A DNA stretch of 64,000 nucleotides from Acidiphilium iwatense (GCF_021556475.1 NZ_JAKGBZ010000019.1:1-64000), one strand, 5' to 3'. Positions 40,832 to 51,200 are shown, numbered from the stretch's first letter. The notes: generated by a model from the sequence alone, not told the origin. Program-made: numbers and translations.

Positions 40832-42001
40832 ATGCCCGCGCACCCATCCCTTACCGCATCTCCGGTCAAAGGCGACTTGATCACGCCTCTCGAAACGATG
40901 GGGCGCAACGAGCCGTGCTGGTGCAGGTCCGGCCTGAAATACAAGAAGTGTCATCTGGACCGAGAAAAGCAGGCCCCGGTCAATATCTTCGAGGTGGAGA
41001 CAAGGCTGATCGCCCAGCTTCGGGAGGGCTATTGCTCCCACCCCGATCCTTCCAGCGACCCTTGCAGCCCGAAAATCACCAAGGCCCATACGGTCCAGAA
41101 GAAAGGCGGCATCACGGCGATAGCGGAAGCCGGGCACGTCCTGACTGTGAAGCCGACCATGAAGGACATGATCGAATCCGAGGGGCATCCTTCGCCTCGC
41201 AAGATCGGTATCAACAAGGCTTCGGTTTTCCCCGGCTTCTGCAACAAGCACGACACGGCGTTGTTCAAACCGATCGAGGGCAAGGCCCTGTCATTGAACA
41301 AAGATACGGCCTTCCTCTTCTCTTACCGAGCCATTGCCTATGAGCGGTTCGCGAAGGAGGCGCAGTTCAAGGCTATCGCCGCTCAGCGCGAGATGGATCG
41401 CGGGCAGTCCTTCTTCCACCAAGGCTTGATCCAGACTCACCTGAATGTCTTCGCGGCGGGAGTTCAGGTTGGCCGACGCGACATGGATCGCTGGAAAGCG
41501 CAATTTGACGCTAGGCTTCTCTCCGGCTGCCGCGACGATTTCCATTTTCTCGCGGTCAGGTTCGACACCGTGCTTCCGATTGTGGCTTCCAGCGCCTTCC
41601 ACCCAGAATTCGACGTCCAGGGCAACCCACTTCAGCGCCTCGGTCGTGATGGCGCTGACCTCGACCACATTGCGCTCAACGTGACCGCCTTTGATGGCCA
41701 AACGATTATGGTGTTGGGCTGGATTGGGAACGCCGATGGGCCGGCACAAGCGTTCGCAGATTCATTTATGAAGGTTGCCCAAGACCGCAAGGCGGATGTC
41801 CTCGTCCGACTGTTGTTCCTTCAGACTGACAATCTGTTTCTCCGGCCGAGGTGGTGGGACGCACTCCCATCAACTCAACGGCATGTCTTTAAGAATATGA
41901 TCCTGAGCGGCTCGACGATGCAAGCGCGTTCCGCGGGCGAGTATGTGGATGAAGGGACATCCGTGGTCGCTGCCGCTGCTATCGAAACTGTAAGCGGCTA
42001 A
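40832..42001 (+). CDS. SEC-C motif protein of unknown function
   Basis: In this 389-aa protein residues ~23-45 (MGRNEPCWCRSGLKYKKCHLDRE) form a SEC-C zinc-binding motif. A second conserved block, CSHPDPSSDPCSPKITKAHTVQKKGGITAIAEAGHV (two Cys and an AHT), looks like another metal site. The C-terminal ~250 residues are unassigned. The start is uncertain; MGRNEPC... is an alternative. It is convergent with the nucleotidyltransferase-like gene, the stop codons being adjacent. A defence role is possible from location but not shown. Confidence 0.6.
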   Translation: MPAHPSLTASPVKGDLITPLETMGRNEPCWCRSGLKYKKCHLDREKQAPVNIFEVETRLIAQLREGYCSHPDPSSDPCSPKITKAHTVQKKGGITAIAEAGHVLTVKPTMKDMIESEGHPSPRKIGINKASVFPGFCNKHDTALFKPIEGKALSLNKDTAFLFSYRAIAYERFAKEAQFKAIAAQREMDRGQSFFHQGLIQTHLNVFAAGVQVGRRDMDRWKAQFDARLLSGCRDDFHFLAVRFDTVLPIVASSAFHPEFDVQGNPLQRLGRDGADLDHIALNVTAFDGQTIMVLGWIGNADGPAQAFADSFMKVAQDRKADVLVRLLFLQTDNLFLRPRWWDALPSTQRHVFKNMILSGSTMQARSAGEYVDEGTSVVAAAAIETVSG

Positions 42002-42703
42002 TCAGTCGCGCGGTGGAAAGACCTGCCGCATCGAAACATCGTCCATCACCATTCGATCGAGTGCCGAGGACGGGCTCACATACTCGGAAATTGCCGACAG
42101 TTCCTCACACAACTCGCTTTCCTGCTCCATGTCCTCCGGTTGCATATCCTCGCCGAGATCCATCGTGGTGAACTCGATGAAGAGATCGATGTCCGCGACC
42201 TCATCCGCGCCGCGCTCCAGGCTGCCGTACAAATGGATCGCCTTCACCTTCACCCTGGTATCGGCGACGGCGTTCGTCCTGTCGGCCCACTCAAGCACCT
42301 GATCGAGAATAGCCTCCGCCTCCGCTCGCGGCAGCGTCGGACGGTCGACATGGTGGGCCAGGGCCATACCTTTGCGCGTCGGCGTGAATTTTCCCTGCTC
42401 GATCCACCCCTCGTCGATCAACTCCGCCTGTATGCGCTGAGCCTCGCGGGATGAGATCCCTAACTGTCGCTCGATGAAATCCGGCGTCATTCGTCGGACT
42501 TTCACGACGGGCTTGCCGTCGTTCCAATCCATCTCGGATTCCTGTGCGATGAAGTTCTTGAACATCCCCCGCATTTGGCGCGCGTCGAGGCCTACAATCT
42601 TTCGGGCAATTCCATACCGATCTTCCTTTTCTACTCCACTCGACACGGGCTGCATCAGCAGCTCATTCATTGACTGTAGCATTGTCCACAATCGGTGTGT
42701 CAC
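42002..42703 (-). CDS. Nucleotidyltransferase-like protein with winged HTH
   Basis: In this 233-aa protein residues ~60-115 form a winged-helix segment (TPDFIERQLGISSREAQRIQAELIDEGWIEQGKFTPTRKG). The nucleotidyltransferase signature follows: IHLYGSLERGADEVADIDLFIEF (GS-x-G-x-DxD pattern). This resembles MNT-type antitoxins or regulators. Start at 42703 or at the internal MNEL (42670). No HEPN toxin partner lies next to it; its convergent neighbour is the SEC-C gene. Confidence 0.6.
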   Translation of the reverse strand: MTHRLWTMLQSMNELLMQPVSSGVEKEDRYGIARKIVGLDARQMRGMFKNFIAQESEMDWNDGKPVVKVRRMTPDFIERQLGISSREAQRIQAELIDEGWIEQGKFTPTRKGMALAHHVDRPTLPRAEAEAILDQVLEWADRTNAVADTRVKVKAIHLYGSLERGADEVADIDLFIEFTTMDLGEDMQPEDMEQESELCEELSAISEYVSPSSALDRMVMDDVSMRQVFPPRD

Positions 42704-42835
42704 GCCGCCTCAATGAGCCGCTTTTAACGGAAGAAGAAAGCCTTCCCCTGCGGCGGAGCCTTGTGTCTTGGCCGACCCCTTCTGCGGGGAGCCCCCCCGC
42801 AATGCCCCCTTGAGAGGGAGAGGAGGGCCGGTTTC

Positions 42836-42883
42836 CCGTGACGGGTTGAGGGCTGGAGAAGAGGTCTCCGGCGCCCGTCATGG
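42836..42883 (+). promoter_or_regulatory. Structured 5' leader of DUF932, overlapping the SD
   Basis: CCGTGACGGG (42836-42845) pairs with CCCGTCATGG (42874-42883) over 10 positions, with one G-U. An inner hairpin is formed by GGAGA and TCTCC. The pairing includes GG of the GGAG ribosome-binding site (42882-42885) and an upstream ATG at 42880. The same architecture occurs before 44262, 45311 and 60130. Confidence 0.7.
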
Positions 42884-42894
42884 AGTTTCGTTCC

Positions 42895-44088
42895 ATGAAT
42901 ATGCAGGTTCTCGATGCCCGCCGTGACGCGAGCGGCGGCTACAAGGTGGATGTCAGCCGCGGCGAGCATATCGGCCGCGTGTCGTCGGAATGGTTCTCGC
43001 GCCCCGACGACGAACGCTTCCTGTCGCTCTCCGATCTGGGCCGCACCGTGCGCGAACGCTCCGAGCGAAGCCGGACCCGCACGGTGGAAAGCGCGCTGGT
43101 CCATGTCGAGGCGAACCGCAGCGATCCCGAGCGCTTGGCGCTGATCCTGCCGGGTGCCGAGGCTCCGATCGCGCCAACCCATTGGAGCTTCGGGCAACTC
43201 GCCAGCCTGGTCGGCGCTCCGGCCGCCTATCTGCGCCAGCTTCCCGCCGCATTGGCCGGCATCAATCTCCAATATGGCCTGACCTCGCACCGCGCCGAGC
43301 AGATCAAGACCTTCGAGATCGAGGACGGCCGCGTCGAGCTGCGCGCCGTCACCGGGCCGGACTATGGCCGCATCCACGATTTCGAGCTGATCGAGGCGAT
43401 CCAGCGTATCGCCGGGAATGGCACCGGCGATACCCGCTGGAAGGTGCCGGGCGTGCTCAATTGGTCGACCGGGATCTACAATCCCCGTGTCGATGTCTCC
43501 AAAGACACGACGACGCTCTATGCGTCCGACCGCGATGTGTTCGTCTTCCTTGTTGACGATCTCAACCCCATTGAGGCGGGGCGCCTGCCGGACGGCTCGC
43601 CCGACCTGTTCTTCCGCGGCTTCTATGCCTGGAACAGCGAGGTTGGCGCGAAGACGCTCGGCATCGCCTCCTTCTATCTCCGGGCAGTCTGCCAGAACCG
43701 GATGCTGTGGGGCGTCGAGGATTTCGAGGAGATCACCATCCGCCACTCCAAATATGCCGCCTCCCGCTTCGCCCACGAGGCTGCGCCGGCGCTCCTGAAC
43801 TTCGCGGATTCCTCGCCCATGCCCTTCGTCAACGGCATCCGGGCCGCCCGCGAACGGATCGTGGCGCGCAACGACGAAGATCGCTCCGAGTTCCTGCGCC
43901 GTCGTGGCTTCTCGAAGGCGGAGACCGGCAAGATCATCGACACCGTGCTGGCCGAGGAAGGTCGCCCGCCCGAGAGCGTCTTCGACTTCGTGCAGGGCAT
44001 CACCGCCGTTGCGCGGGACAAGCCTCATCAGGACGCCCGCCTCGACCTTGAGGCCAAGGCCAAGAAGCTCATGGACCGGGCCGCCTGA
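42895..44088 (+). CDS. DUF932 family protein
   Basis: This 397-aa protein carries the DUF932 domain over most of its length: FLSLSDLGRTVRERSERSRTRTVE, AYLRQLPAALAGINLQYGL, YGRIHDFELIEAIQRI, DRDVFVFLVDD and RGFYAWNSEVGAKTLGIASFYLRAVCQNRMLWG. It is found on phages, plasmids and ICEs; function unknown. I chose ATG 42895 because GGAG lies 9 nt upstream, as for parB. The ATG at 42880 is inside the leader stem. First gene of the DUF932-PP-loop-parB group. Confidence 0.87.
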   Translation: MNMQVLDARRDASGGYKVDVSRGEHIGRVSSEWFSRPDDERFLSLSDLGRTVRERSERSRTRTVESALVHVEANRSDPERLALILPGAEAPIAPTHWSFGQLASLVGAPAAYLRQLPAALAGINLQYGLTSHRAEQIKTFEIEDGRVELRAVTGPDYGRIHDFELIEAIQRIAGNGTGDTRWKVPGVLNWSTGIYNPRVDVSKDTTTLYASDRDVFVFLVDDLNPIEAGRLPDGSPDLFFRGFYAWNSEVGAKTLGIASFYLRAVCQNRMLWGVEDFEEITIRHSKYAASRFAHEAAPALLNFADSSPMPFVNGIRAARERIVARNDEDRSEFLRRRGFSKAETGKIIDTVLAEEGRPPESVFDFVQGITAVARDKPHQDARLDLEAKAKKLMDRAA

Positions 44089-44203
44089 CTTCCGCAAAGC
44101 CGGGGCGCAGTTTTCCGCGTTTCCGGCTTTGCGCTTTTACGTCTCTCCGATTCCGATCTTCCACGGCGCGGTCCTCTCCGAGTGCGAGGGCCGCGCCTCG
44201 CTT

Positions 44204-44250
44204 CGTGATGGGTTGCAAGCCGAGGGACAGGCTCCCGGCGGCCCATCGCG
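44204..44250 (+). promoter_or_regulatory. Structured 5' leader of the PP-loop gene
   Basis: CGTGATGGG (44204-44212) pairs with CCCATCGCG (44242-44250); the inner part is GAGGG...CTCCC. Compared with the parB leader, ACGGG/CCCGT becomes ATGGG/CCCAT, a compensatory change that keeps the pair. GGAG of the ribosome-binding site starts in the last pairs. The start codon is at 44262. Confidence 0.7.
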
Positions 44251-44261
44251 GAGTAATCCCG

Positions 44262-45182
44262 ATGATAGCTTTTCAGCCGCCCGCAGGCATCCGTCTGCGC
44301 GTCCTCAGCCTAGGTGCCGGTGTCCAGTCCACCACGCTCGCCCTGATGGCCGCCCATGGCGAGATCGGCCCGATGCCGGATTGCGCGATTTTCGCCGACA
44401 CCGGCTGGGAGACCCAGGCCGTTTACGATCATCTGGCCTGGCTCAGATCGCCGAACGTCCTGCCATTCCCCGTCCATATCGTGTCGGCCGGCGACCTGCG
44501 CGCCGATCTTCTCGCCGGCGCCGAGGGCCATCGCTGGGCCTCGATCCCGGCCTTCACGCGCAATGTCACGCCCGCCGGCGCAGAGCTGCCCGTGTATGAC
44601 GAGGACGAAAATGGCGATCTCGTTATTGTTGGCTCCCGCATCCTCAAGACCGAGCGCATTGGGGTCGGCATGATCCGCCGCCAATGCACCGGCGATTACA
44701 AGATCGTGCCGATCCGCCGAAAGGTACGCGAGCTGCTCGGCATCGCCGGCCGACGCTCGCCCACGGTGCCGGTCGCCGAGCAATGGATCGGCATCTCGCT
44801 TGACGAGGTTCTTCGGATGAAGCCGTCCTTCGAGGACTGGCAGGTCAACCGCTGGCCGCTGATCGAACAGCACATGACCCGGCAGGACTGCCTTCTCTGG
44901 CTGGAGCGGCACGGCTATCCATTGCCGCCCAAGAGCGCCTGCATCGGCTGCCCCTTCCATTCCGACGATCATTGGCGCGAGATGCGCGATCACCATCCCG
45001 ATGCCTGGGCGGACGCCGGATGGGTCGATCACGCCATACGCACCGGGTTCCGGGGCATCCGCGGCGAGGTCTATCTACACCGCTCCGCCGTGCCACTCGA
45101 CCAGGCCGATCTCACGACCGCCGCCGATCGCGGCCAGCTCGATCTCTGGCCGAACGAATGCGAAGGCATGTGCGAGGTATGA
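44262..45182 (+). CDS. PP-loop ATPase, PAPS-reductase-like family
   Basis: This 306-aa protein has the nucleotide-binding PP-loop RVLSLGAGVQSTTLALMAA near the N-terminus, then DCAIFADTGWETQAVYDHLAWL, RRQCTGDYKIVPIRRKVRELLG and a Cys motif PPKSACIGCPFHSDDHWREM. Family members activate a substrate by adenylation, as in sulfur transfer or thiolation. The actual substrate on ICEs is unknown. It sits between DUF932 and parB in the ICE backbone. The start at 44262 follows GGAGTAATCCCG. Confidence 0.85.
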   Translation: MIAFQPPAGIRLRVLSLGAGVQSTTLALMAAHGEIGPMPDCAIFADTGWETQAVYDHLAWLRSPNVLPFPVHIVSAGDLRADLLAGAEGHRWASIPAFTRNVTPAGAELPVYDEDENGDLVIVGSRILKTERIGVGMIRRQCTGDYKIVPIRRKVRELLGIAGRRSPTVPVAEQWIGISLDEVLRMKPSFEDWQVNRWPLIEQHMTRQDCLLWLERHGYPLPPKSACIGCPFHSDDHWREMRDHHPDAWADAGWVDHAIRTGFRGIRGEVYLHRSAVPLDQADLTTAADRGQLDLWPNECEGMCEV

Positions 45183-45244
45183 TCTGCTCCATCACGCGGC
45201 GCGCCGTGCCCGCGGCCGGCGCCCCAAAGAGGGAGAGAAGGGCC

Positions 45245-45308
45245 GGATTTCCGTAACGGGTTGGAGGTCGAGAGAGAGTCTCCCGGCCGCCCGTCGCGGA
45301 GTAAATCC
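45245..45308 (+). promoter_or_regulatory. Structured 5' leader of parB that pairs with the SD region
   Basis: GGATTT (45245-45250)/AAATCC (45303-45308), CCG (45251-45253)/CGG (45297-45299) and ACGGG (45256-45260)/CCCGT (45290-45294) build one long stem with small internal loops, capped by GAGA...TCTC. The SD GGAG (45298-45301) is inside it and the start codon follows 3 nt after the stem. This is consistent with control of translation. Confidence 0.75.
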
Positions 45309-45310
45309 CG

Positions 45311-47452
45311 ATGGCTACTGCCGTTCAGAAGATCACCCTGTCGTCCTCGCGCGACATTCCCTTCAACAAGCTCATGCTCAGCCAATCGAACGTCCGGCGC
45401 GTGAAGGCCGGCGTCTCGATCGACAGCCTGGCGGCGTCGATCGCGCGGCGCGGCCTGATCCAGAGCCTCAGCGTCCTGCCGGTTATCGATGCCGAAGGCA
45501 ACGAGACCGGCATGTTCGAGGTGCCGGCCGGCGGCCGCCGCTTTCGGGCGCTGGAACTGCTGGTCAAGCAGAAGCGCCTCACTAAGACCGCGCCGGTTCC
45601 CTGCATCGTCCGTGATCGCGACGATGCGATTCTTGCCGAGGAAATCTCCTATGCCGAGAACGCCGATCGCGAGGCACTCCATCCCCTGGATCAGTTCCGG
45701 GCCTTTCAGGATATGCGGGCCAAGGGGATGCCCGAGGAGGACATCGCCGCCGCCCATTTCGTGCCGGTGCAGATCGTCAAGCAGCGCCTGAAGCTGGCGT
45801 CGGTCTCGCCGGCGCTGCTCGACGTCTATGCCGAGGACGGCATGACGCTGGAGCAGCTCATGGCCTTCACCGTGTCGGACAGCCATGACCGTCAGGAAAA
45901 GGTGTGGGAAGCCGCCCGCACGCTCGGACGGATGCAATCCTGGCAGATCAAGGGCCTCTTGACCGAGGGCGCGGTGCGCGCCGCCGACAAGCGGGCGGTG
46001 TTCGTCGGCATCGACGACTATGAGCAGGCAGGCGGTTACGTCATGCGCGACCTGTTCGAGCATGACGATGGCGGCTGGCTGCAAGATCCGGCGCTGCTCG
46101 ACACCCTGGTCGCCAGCAAGCTGAAGGCGGTGGCCGAGGAGGTCGCGGCGGAAGGCTGGAAATGGGTCGAGGTAGCGCTGACGCTGCCCTATGGCGCCAC
46201 CCGTGGCCTGCGCGAACTGACCGGCGTCGCGCTCGACATGATCGACGAGGAGCAGGTCAGGGCCGAGGCGCTCCAGGCCGAATATGCCAGGCTCGAAGCC
46301 GAATATGAGGACGCGGACGAGTTGCCCGACGAGATCGACCAGCGACTCGGCGAGATCAAACAGGCGCTGGAAGCCTTCGACGATCGACCCGTCCGCTATG
46401 ATCCCGCCGACATCGCCATCGCCGGGGTCTTCGTCAGCATTGATGCTGGCGGCGGCCTCGTCGTGGATCGCGGTTATGTCCGTCCCGACGATGAGCTTCC
46501 GGTCGAGCCCGAAGCCAGCGAGGGGTCGGGGGCTGACGGCATCACCACCGAGGAGCCGGAAGCGCCCGACGTCCAACGCGCCGTCATCACCATCGGCAGC
46601 CAACCCGTCGAAGCCGACGACGAGGAAGACGACGCCATCAAGCCGCTGCCCGAGCGTCTGGTCATCGAACTGACCGCGTATCGTACCCTCGCGCTGCGCG
46701 ATGCGGTGGCGCAGCATCCCCATGTCGCCATGACGATGCTGCTGCACAAGCTCGTGACCGACACCTTCCTGCACGGCGGGACGACCGGCTGCCTGCACGC
46801 CAATGTCCGCGAGACCTTCTTCCCCATCCAGGCCGAGGATCTGAAGGACAGCGTGCCTGCGAAGACCGTCACCGGACGACAGGAGGCGTGGAAGCAGGAC
46901 ATTCCGGCCGATGACGATGCGTTGTGGAGCTGGCTCGACTGGCTCGATGACACCAGCCGCATGGCGCTGCTCGCGCATTGCGTCAGCTATGGAGTGAACG
47001 CGCTCTACGAGCGGCCCAATCCGTACAGCGGCAGCGGCGTCAGCGAGCATGGGCTGCAGGTTCGTTTCGCGCAGACCGACCGGCTCGCGCGGGCGACCGG
47101 GCTCGATATGGTCGCGGCGGGCTGGCGTCCGACCTTCGGCAACTACCTCAATCGCGTCACTAAGCCCCGCATCCTCGAGGCCGTCCGCGAGGGTGCCGGT
47201 GAGCGGGCCGCCCAACTCATCGAGCACCTGAAAAAGGGCGACATGGCGCGGGAAGCCGAGCGGCTCCTCACCGACACCGGCTGGCTGCCCGAGCCGCTCC
47301 GTCTCGCGGATCTCGACGCCGAACAGACCGGGGAGACGTCGACAGAGGCCGACGCCGGCGACGATGCCGCGCTGCCGGATTTCCTCACCGGCGATGACGA
47401 GGACGCCGCTGCCGACGAGGGCGACGCCCAAACAGCGATCGCGGTTGAATAG
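45311..47452 (+). CDS. parB: ParB/Spo0J-family nuclease-like protein of ICEs
   Basis: This 713-aa protein has a ParB N-terminal domain at residues ~15-115 (IPFNKLMLSQSNVRRVKAGVSIDSLAASIARRGLIQSLSVLPV and VPAGGRRFRALELL, then AEEISYAENADREALHPLDQFRAF). An HTH-like region around DIAAAHFVPVQIVKQRLKLASV follows. The C-terminal 450 residues are acidic with a conserved ICE-specific domain. It is far longer than chromosomal ParB and occurs with DUF932 on many alphaproteobacterial ICEs and plasmids, where its role is not settled. A terminator follows. Confidence 0.88.
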   Translation: MATAVQKITLSSSRDIPFNKLMLSQSNVRRVKAGVSIDSLAASIARRGLIQSLSVLPVIDAEGNETGMFEVPAGGRRFRALELLVKQKRLTKTAPVPCIVRDRDDAILAEEISYAENADREALHPLDQFRAFQDMRAKGMPEEDIAAAHFVPVQIVKQRLKLASVSPALLDVYAEDGMTLEQLMAFTVSDSHDRQEKVWEAARTLGRMQSWQIKGLLTEGAVRAADKRAVFVGIDDYEQAGGYVMRDLFEHDDGGWLQDPALLDTLVASKLKAVAEEVAAEGWKWVEVALTLPYGATRGLRELTGVALDMIDEEQVRAEALQAEYARLEAEYEDADELPDEIDQRLGEIKQALEAFDDRPVRYDPADIAIAGVFVSIDAGGGLVVDRGYVRPDDELPVEPEASEGSGADGITTEEPEAPDVQRAVITIGSQPVEADDEEDDAIKPLPERLVIELTAYRTLALRDAVAQHPHVAMTMLLHKLVTDTFLHGGTTGCLHANVRETFFPIQAEDLKDSVPAKTVTGRQEAWKQDIPADDDALWSWLDWLDDTSRMALLAHCVSYGVNALYERPNPYSGSGVSEHGLQVRFAQTDRLARATGLDMVAAGWRPTFGNYLNRVTKPRILEAVREGAGERAAQLIEHLKKGDMAREAERLLTDTGWLPEPLRLADLDAEQTGETSTEADAGDDAALPDFLTGDDEDAAADEGDAQTAIAVE

Positions 47453-47460
47453 CGAAATAC

Positions 47461-47487
47461 GCGCGGGACGGCTCTGCCGTCCCGCGC
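47461..47487 (+). terminator. Terminator after parB
   Basis: GCGCGGGACGGC (47461-47472), TCT, GCCGTCCCGCGC (47476-47487) is a perfect 12-bp stem followed by TTCTTTC. Confidence 0.85.
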
Positions 47488-47553
47488 TTCTTTCCCGTTC
47501 CACAATCACCGGCGCTCGGCCCCTGCGCCGAGACCTCGTTTGAGGAGATTCCC

Positions 47554-47655
47554 ATGACCGACACGGCTGACAAAACGCCCGAAAGCAAAGGACACAGCAC
47601 ACGGCATGTTGTGCATGTCGCCACCCACGAACATCCCCACGGCAACGACGCCTAG
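47554..47655 (+). CDS. Short ORF, 33 aa, possibly a truncated ICE gene
   Basis: The frame MTDTADKTPESKGHSTRHVV...PHGNDA follows a good GAGGAG. In related ICEs, from memory, a small gene with a similar beginning (MTDT..KTP) follows parB and is longer, so this may be the stump left when cargo was inserted. His-rich tail; no function assigned. Between 47656 and 47950 I see no convincing gene; the promoter of the restriction operon should be there. Confidence 0.35.
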   Translation: MTDTADKTPESKGHSTRHVVHVATHEHPHGNDA

Positions 47656-47950
47656 GATTGGCGCATGCGCATCGCCCAGGAACGGTGAAGTCATGCGTTC
47701 GATGACGAACCACCATCCGAAGACGTGATCGGCGCCGAATACTCCCCGGTGGTGCCGCGCGCGACCGAAATCGGCGATCCCGATCCCGCCAACCCCATGA
47801 ACGCCGACGGTGGCTGCGGCAAACATCCCGATCATCCTATTCGTCATGGATGTATGAGGTCGCCGACGACGACACCCGCCATCACCATTATCTTTCCTGA
47901 TTTTCTCCGATCTTCTATACATTTCCCCAAGCGCGTGTCACGGTGGGCGC

Positions 47951-48145
47951 ATGACCGATGAAATCCTGACGATTCGGGAGGTGGCGGAACTTCTCAAGAT
48001 CAATGAGAAGACCGCCTACAAGCTTGCCTCGGCAGGCAAGATTCCTGGCTTCAAGGTCGGCGGATCGTGGCGGTTCGAGCGGCAGGAAATCGCAAACTGG
48101 ATAAAGCGCAAGGTAGAAGAGCAGCAGGGGGGCAACGGGGAGTGA
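47951..48145 (+). CDS. HTH_17/excisionase-like DNA-binding protein
   Basis: This 64-aa protein, TIREVAELLKINEKTAYKLASAGKIPGFKVGGSWRFERQEIANWIKRK, is a MerR-like winged HTH. It precedes the restriction-modification operon by 94 bp on the same strand and could be its controller protein. It is unrelated to the RdfS-like protein at 6531 apart from the fold class. Confidence 0.85.
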   Translation: MTDEILTIREVAELLKINEKTAYKLASAGKIPGFKVGGSWRFERQEIANWIKRKVEEQQGGNGE

Positions 48146-48239
48146 CAAGCCAGTACCACGCGAAATCACTCGCCCATACGGTGAGCGGAAGGCACCCGAT
48201 CCTCACCCCCGCCACTGCGAGTAATAGGCGCGCGCAACC

Positions 48240-51200
48240 ATGACGACCCCGGCGAGCCCGTTCTTCGAGCAACCCATTCTTAATTCTCCTTATGAGGAAC
48301 CGACACGGCACCATCCGCTGGATGCGGAAGGCCAGCCGCTCAATGAGCCGCCACGCGACGGACGGCGAAAGTCCGAACTCATCACGCCCGTCCCGAAGCC
48401 GCGCAAGAAGAAGCGCAAGAACGCAGCCAAGGATCAGGGCAGCCTCAATCTGCAAAACGACGACGGGCTTTCGACCGAGGAACAGGAATATAACCCGACC
48501 CCGATCATTAACGAGATTCGCAGCCATGTCGGCGAATGGCGGCGCTCGAACCCAGCCGTATGGGGCGTAACGCCCGCCACGGCACGCCTCCTTAAGTATT
48601 GGCGCAGCTATCAATTCCAGGGCGTGCGCCCATTTTTCTGTCAGGTGGAAGCCGTCGAGACCGTCATCTGGCTGACGGAAGTTGCGCGAAACAAAAAGCA
48701 ATACGCCCACATCTGGGAACACATCCTCGGGGCCAACGAACAGGCCAACCCTGAATTGCTCCGCCTCGCCATGAAGATGGCGACCGGCGCGGGCAAGACC
48801 ACCGTGATGGCGATGCTGATCGCGTGGCAGGCGGTGAATGCCGTGCGCGCGCCGACAAGCAACAATTTCTCGCGGGGCTTTCTCATCATCGCGCCGGGCA
48901 TCACGATCAAGGACCGTCTGCGTGTCCTGCTGCCCAGTGACATCGAAAGCTATTACCGCGCCCGCGAGCTGGTTCCCAGCGACATGCTGGACGACATCAA
49001 CAAAGCCAAAATTGTCATCACCAACTACCACGCCCTCGCGCTCAAGGAGCTTCTGGAGGTCAACAAGGTCGGACGGTCGCTTCTGCAAGGCCGTCACGCG
49101 CCTATCGTGACCAAGGAAACCGAAGGCCAAATGGTTCGCCGCGTGGCCGAAGAACTCATGGGCCTCAAGAACATCGTCGTCATCAACGATGAAGCCCACC
49201 ATTGCTACAGGGAAAAGCCGAACAACGAGGACATCGACGACCTGACTGGCGACGACAGGGCCATCGCCAAGGAAGAGAACGAGGCCGCTCGGCTCTGGAT
49301 CAGCGGCATCGAAATGTTCAAGCGCAAGCTGGGTGTTCGCGCCGTTTACGATCTGTCTGCCACGCCGTTTTTCCTGCGCGGCTCCGGCTATGCTGAAGGC
49401 ACACTCTTTCCCTGGACGATCAGCGACTTTTCGCTGATGGACGCCATCGAGTGCGGTATCGTCAAACTGCCGCGCGTTCCCACCGCCGACAACATTCCCG
49501 AGGCGGATGTCCCGGTGTTCCGCGACCTGTGGGAGCACATCCGCGACGAAATGCCGAAGAAGGGACGCGGCAAGGGCCAGGGCGACCTTGATCCCAATTC
49601 GCTTCCCGCCAAGCTCCAAACCGCCCTTGTCGCCCTTTGCAACCACTATCAGGAAACATTCGAGAAGTGGGGCAAGTCCGGCATCGACACGCCGCCGGTG
49701 TTCATCGTCGTCTGCAACAACACGTCTACGTCGAAGCTGGTCTATGAATGGATTTCCGGCTGGCAGCGGCCCGTTGCGGAGGACAGCGAGGAACTTCGCA
49801 CCGTCCATCATGGCCATCTTTCGCTGTTCAGCAATTTCGACGAGCACGGCAACCGCCTCGCTCGTCCCAACACGCTGCTGATCGACAGCAAGCAACTTGA
49901 ATCGGGCGAGGCGCTTGACGACGATTTCCGCCGCGCCGCTGCCCTTGAGATCGAGCAATACAAGCGCGAGATCGCGCAGCGCTCGGGTGCGGGCGAAGTC
50001 GGGGAACTCTCCGACTCCGATCTGCTGCGCGAAGTCATGAACACGGTCGGCAAGAAAGGGCGGCTTGGCGAACAGGTACGTTGCGTCGTGTCGGTCGCTA
50101 TGCTGACCGAGGGCTGGGACACCAATACCGTCACCCATATTCTCGGCGTTCGCGCCTTCGGTACGCAGCTTTTGTGTGAGCAGGTCGTCGGGCGCGGCCT
50201 GCGTCGCTATTCCTACGATCTGAACGCCGAAGAGCTGTTCAACGTCGAATATGCCGACATCATGGGCATCCCGTTCGACTTCACGGCGAAGCCCCAGGTC
50301 GCGCCGGTCAAGCCGCCCAAGAAGATGACGCGCGTGGCGGCGGTGCGCGAGCGCGCCGCGCTGGAAATGATCTTCCCCTGCGTGGTCGGCTACCGGATCG
50401 ACCTGCCCGAAGAGAAGCTGCAAGCCAACTTGACTCCAAATTCGAAGCTGGTTCTCACCCCCGATATGGTCGGGCCGGGTCAGACCTTGCTTGAGGGCAT
50501 TGTCGGTGAAGGCGTCACCCTCACTGTCGCCGAAATGAAGGACAAGCGCCCCAGCACCGTGTCCTATGAGCTGGCGAAGTATCTTCTCTATTCGTACTTC
50601 AAGGATGCCGATGGTGAGCCGAAGCTGCACCTGTTCTATCAAATCCAGCGCATCGTCCGGCACTGGATCGACGAAGGTTATCTTGAGTGCAAGGGCGGCA
50701 CCGGCCCGTGGATGCTCCAAATCCTGAGCATCGCCGCGCAGGCCGCCGAGCGCATTTATAACGGCATCGCCGCCGCCATCGGCGATGAAGAACGCATCCG
50801 CGCCGTTCTCGATCCTTACAATCCCAAGGGCTCGACCCGCCATGTCGGGTTCATGACGAGCAAAGACCTTTACACGACCGATCTGGCTAAGAGTCATATC
50901 AACTACGTCGTCTGCGATAGCGATTGGGAAGCGGAGTTCGCCCGCGCCGCCGAGGATCATCCGCGCGTGCTCTCCTACGTCAAGAATCAGGGCCTTGGAC
51001 TCGAAGTCCCGTACCAGGATGGATCGACGGCGCGCTTCTACTTGCCCGACTTCATCGTCAATGTAGACGACGGACGCGGCCCGGACGATCCCCTGCACCT
51101 GATCGTCGAGGTCAAGGGCTATCGTCGGGAGAACGTGAAGCTGAAATCCGAAACCATGCGGCAGAAATGGATCAGGGGCGTGAACAACCTTGGCGCCTAT

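Noticed and set aside
42880-42894. ATG at 42880 as start of DUF932
   Set aside because: It lies in the leader stem and has no ribosome-binding site; ATG 42895 has GGAG at the same distance as parB.
47506-47922. 138-aa minus-strand ORF with hydrophobic stretches after parB
   Set aside because: It overlaps a better-supported short ORF with a clear ribosome-binding site, and its hydrophobicity looks like a by-product of base composition.
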